A DNA stretch of 43,954 nt from CAZCZR01 sp964503455 (lineage in GTDB: Bacteria; Bacillota; Clostridia; UBA1381). Positions 41,924 to 43,954 of the stretch are shown here, piece by piece. The stretch is from assembly GCA_964503455.1 (NCBI GenBank), contig CAZCZR010000009.1, positions 1 to 43,954 of the forward strand. Reading direction: 5' to 3'. A program made the position numbers and the translations under genes. Below the pieces are notes generated by a model. It was not told the DNA's origin, did no database searches, and saw only the letters and a program-made list of their open reading frames with translations. Position 1 is the first letter of the stretch. Every line of letters begins with the position of its first letter.

Positions 41924-41996
41924 TTTCCCCTCATCCGCCCCTTCGGGGAAGGCGGCATTTGCGGCTATAAGGAGCAAATGACGGATGAGGGAGAAA
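41924..41996. repeat. REP/MITE-like inverted-repeat element
   Basis: A 73-base element has near-perfect ends: TTTCCCCTCATCCG at 41924-41937 against CGGATGAGGGAGAAA at 41982-41996. It holds a CCCCTTCGGGG hairpin (41938-41948) and CATTTGC/GCAAATG (41956-41980). It resembles, from memory, the CCTCATCCG-CCTTCCCC interspersed repeats of gut Firmicutes. No coding capacity. It sits between convergent transcription units. Confidence 0.7.
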
Positions 41997-42060
41997 CCCG
42001 CCGCTGCGTCAAATTTCATGTGTTACACCGCAATACCGCATTGTATCGCCGAATTTATAT

Positions 42061-42600
42061 TCAGCCCTCCATATGTCTGCCGAGAAAGCCGGCGGCTGAT
42101 TCGGCAAGCTTCTTTTCCACGTCGCCCGGGGCGGACTTGTTGTCCAAAACGAATATTACCGAGCCTATGGTATCGCCCTCGGAGATTATCGGCACGACAA
42201 CTCCGGCGCTGTATTTGTCCGAGCCGTCTATGACGGAAACTCCGTTTCTGCCGCTTTCCGAGTTGAAGGTGGTTTTGTTTTCCATCATCTTTTCCACCTC
42301 GGCGCTGATAGGCTTTTCGATAAAGTCCTTCTTCGGCAGACCGGATACGGCTATGACCGCGTCGCGGTCGGTTATGCAGGCTCCGTGACCGGAGGTCTTT
42401 GCGAGCGTTTCGGCGTAAGCCGCCGCGAAATCACCCAGTTCGCCGATGGGCGAGTACTTTTTAAATATCACCTCGCCGTCCTTTTCCGTATATATTTCCA
42501 GCGGGTCTCCCTCGCGTATACGCATAGTTCTGCGGATCTCCTTCGGAATAACAACTCTTCCGAGATCATCTATTCTTCTGACAATTCCTGTAGCTTTCAT
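42061..42600 (-). CDS. spoVT: Stage V sporulation protein T (AbrB-type regulator)
   Basis: This 179-residue forespore regulator matches Bacillus SpoVT in length. An AbrB-type swapped-hairpin DNA-binding domain (1-50, MKATGIVRRIDDLGRVVIPKEI, REGDPLEIYTE) is followed by a GAF-like domain (about 55-178) with GACITDRDAVIAVSG and a VVVPIISEGDTIGSVIF core. SpoVT tunes sigma-G genes, including germination genes. The ATG at 42600 was chosen because GGAGG is 7 bases upstream; an in-frame ATG two codons earlier is too close. Its upstream neighbour on the strand is spoIIP. Confidence 0.93.
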   Translation of the reverse strand: MKATGIVRRIDDLGRVVIPKEIRRTMRIREGDPLEIYTEKDGEVIFKKYSPIGELGDFAAAYAETLAKTSGHGACITDRDAVIAVSGLPKKDFIEKPISAEVEKMMENKTTFNSESGRNGVSVIDGSDKYSAGVVVPIISEGDTIGSVIFVLDNKSAPGDVEKKLAESAAGFLGRHMEG

Positions 42601-42809
42601 GATCATTCCTCCATGTGTTTTCTGAAAATTGTTTACTGCATACGGCTTGCGCCAAGCGATCCGTATTAAACGGCGCTTAATGCAAACCGGAAAATCGAAT
42701 AAGCTCAATACGGTAATACAGAGAACCTATTCAATTTCATGTATTGTGCTTTTGTGCTACTATTATTTGCTTTAAAAGATATTTTATACAAAGCGCGTCA
42801 AGCTAAAAT

Positions 42810-43853
42810 TTACCTTAAAACCTCTGATAACGCCTCCGCCAGACAGGAAGCGGCGGTTTTCGCTTCTTCGATGCTGTTTCCGTTGGAGCCTATTTCAAGT
42901 ATAAGGCTGCCTTTTGTAAGATGTTCGTTGAAGCGCTCCTCTCTAAGCTGCACCGGACGCATAAGTCCGGGGTACATATTCACGGCGCATTTTTGGATAT
43001 TTGCGGCAAAGGCAAGATTATCCCGCCAGTTTGGGTGCGACAGACCCATAGCATCGGAGGACGCAACTATCATCGCCTGTGCGCTCGGCGAACCGTTTAC
43101 GGTGCAGCTTGTTTTAAGCCGTGTCCCGTCGGCGCGGGTCATCCCGTCGCGATGTACGTCAAGCACGACTTTCAGCGAGGGATATGCCTGAAGATTTTTC
43201 TTTATGGTTGACGCCGCCCTTGTATAAGAGCCGTTATAGGACGGGTAATCGTGGACGGTGGAGTCGTGGATCACGGAGATCCCGTGCCGCTCAAGGACAG
43301 AGCGTATGACCTCGCCGACAGCGACTGTGTTGAGGTTTTCGTCGGTGGATCGGTCGCGCCCCGTGGTCAGGGCGTAGCTTTCGGTGGTATGGGTGTGCAT
43401 GATAAGCACCTGCGGTCCGTCGGAGGTGAGAGTAAACGGGAGCGGCTTTTTTGAGTATTCGTTTATGTCAACCTTGTAAGAGGTATGGTTGTCAAGGCTT
43501 ATCCCCTTGCTTTGCGTCACGGCTTCGGCAGTAATGGAAGGCGCCGGCGGAGAAGGCGCAGGGGACGCGGCAGCATTGGGTGAAGGAGAGGGCGTTTCTT
43601 GCGGAAGCTGTGTCGGGGAAGGAGTCGTCAAAAAACCGGCATAGCTGTCCATAAACCTTTCCGGACGGGAACCGTCAAGCCCAAGCAGGCGCTTCAGACC
43701 TCCCGCAGCCTCCGATACGCCTGACATATCCGAAAATACCGCCACCGTGCCGCCGCGCAGGCCTATATACGCCCCGCACGCCGCGATCAGGCACAGCACC
43801 GTCATAAATACGATTAAACCCTTTTTTGTTATTATGATCGTTTTGAATTTCAT
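42810..43853 (-). CDS. spoIIP: Stage II sporulation protein P
   Basis: SpoIIP is the amidase/endopeptidase of the SpoIIDMP complex that thins septal peptidoglycan during engulfment. The 347-residue protein has one N-terminal membrane anchor (about 12-33), a Pro/Ser-rich linker (TTPSPTQLPQETPSPSPNAAASPAPSPPAP, about 76-105), and the catalytic domain. The domain shows QVLIMHTHTTESY with zinc-binding His residues, VVLDVHRDGM, and the late LILEIGSNGNSIEEA with the probable catalytic Glu. The ATG at 43853 starts MKFKTIII; a GTG three codons earlier is in frame but the ribosome binding site favours neither strongly. No gpr is adjacent. Confidence 0.92.
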   Translation of the reverse strand: MKFKTIIITKKGLIVFMTVLCLIAACGAYIGLRGGTVAVFSDMSGVSEAAGGLKRLLGLDGSRPERFMDSYAGFLTTPSPTQLPQETPSPSPNAAASPAPSPPAPSITAEAVTQSKGISLDNHTSYKVDINEYSKKPLPFTLTSDGPQVLIMHTHTTESYALTTGRDRSTDENLNTVAVGEVIRSVLERHGISVIHDSTVHDYPSYNGSYTRAASTIKKNLQAYPSLKVVLDVHRDGMTRADGTRLKTSCTVNGSPSAQAMIVASSDAMGLSHPNWRDNLAFAANIQKCAVNMYPGLMRPVQLREERFNEHLTKGSLILEIGSNGNSIEEAKTAASCLAEALSEVLR

Positions 43854-43862
43854 GATACGCAC

Positions 43863-43954
43863 TTTCTGTATTTTTCTTTTGTATATGCTTATCCGCGCAA
43901 GCGGAAAAATATTACAAATAAGTTTTTGGGAAATAATAAATTTTTTTCAAAAAA
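43863..43954. other. Gene-free right edge
   Basis: These 92 bases upstream of spoIIP are A/T-rich. The only clear structure is a hairpin, TCCGC-GCAA-GCGGA (43892-43905). No coding frame or convincing promoter was recognised. Confidence 0.5.

Noticed and set aside
43892..43905. Hairpin TCCGC-GCAA-GCGGA upstream of spoIIP as a terminator
   Set aside because: The stem is only 5 bp and no T-run follows on the spoIIP strand.
1..43954. Defence island, prophage or CRISPR
   Set aside because: I found no cas, restriction, toxin-antitoxin, integrase or phage structural genes, and no regular repeat-spacer pattern. TerD and RecQ alone do not support a defence locus.

Overview
The window comes from a spore-forming, low-GC-type Gram-positive anaerobe of class Clostridia. 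Evidence: SleB/YpeB, SpoIIR, SpoVAC, SpoVT and SpoIIP; AAGGAGG-type ribosome binding sites with some TTG and GTG starts; sigma-A-like promoters (TTGACA-17-TATAAT); an S-layer-homology (SLH) protein; and clostridial families such as DUF5685, DUF975 and CD1247. UxaC and a secreted GH2 enzyme suggest, by inference only, a user of plant or host polysaccharides. No prophage, transposase, CRISPR array or rRNA was seen.

Layout. 1-2.9 kb: a gene end, then on the minus strand sleB-ypeB-mini-rubredoxin (germination), with spoIIR divergent. 2.9-7.8 kb: a WalR/PhoP-type two-component system, a Nudix hydrolase and uronate isomerase. 7.9-9.3 kb: citrate synthase behind a leader with a strong hairpin. 9.4-11.2 kb, minus: spoVAC, then rhomboid protease and TerD. 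11.3-15.2 kb, plus: DUF5685, a J-domain protein with a cysteine-rich tail, a membrane protein, a DUF1385 protein and prmC. 15.2-20.9 kb: an HxlR regulator convergent with prmC and divergent from a copper ATPase, whose reading frame has absorbed a CopZ-like chaperone; then a CoaX-like kinase with altered motifs and RecQ. 20.9-26.2 kb: envelope genes (SLH phosphodiester glycosidase, small membrane protein, AIM24 protein, DUF975/CmpB fusion). 26.4-36.8 kb: a long housekeeping run pyrH-frr-uppS-cdsA-dxr-rseP-ispG-aroQ-pepP-efp-CD1247-hemW, supplying isoprenoid precursors, undecaprenyl and phospholipid carriers and translation factors. 36.9 kb: tRNA-Gln. 37.2-41.8 kb: a two-gene secreted GH2 locus. 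42-43.9 kb, minus: spoIIP and spoVT.

The main unexplained signals are non-coding. There are three compact inverted-repeat elements (3.80-3.90, 23.63-23.80 and 41.92-42.00 kb), a promoter followed at once by a terminator-like hairpin ahead of citrate synthase, mutually exclusive hairpins ahead of uppS, and YodB-like dyad symmetry over the hxlR promoter. Protein-level oddities are the CopA-CopZ fusion with an intact internal ribosome binding site, the CoaX homologue with changed phosphate-binding motifs, a GH2 enzyme without the usual Asn-Glu acid/base pair, and a 12-cysteine tail on a J-domain protein.
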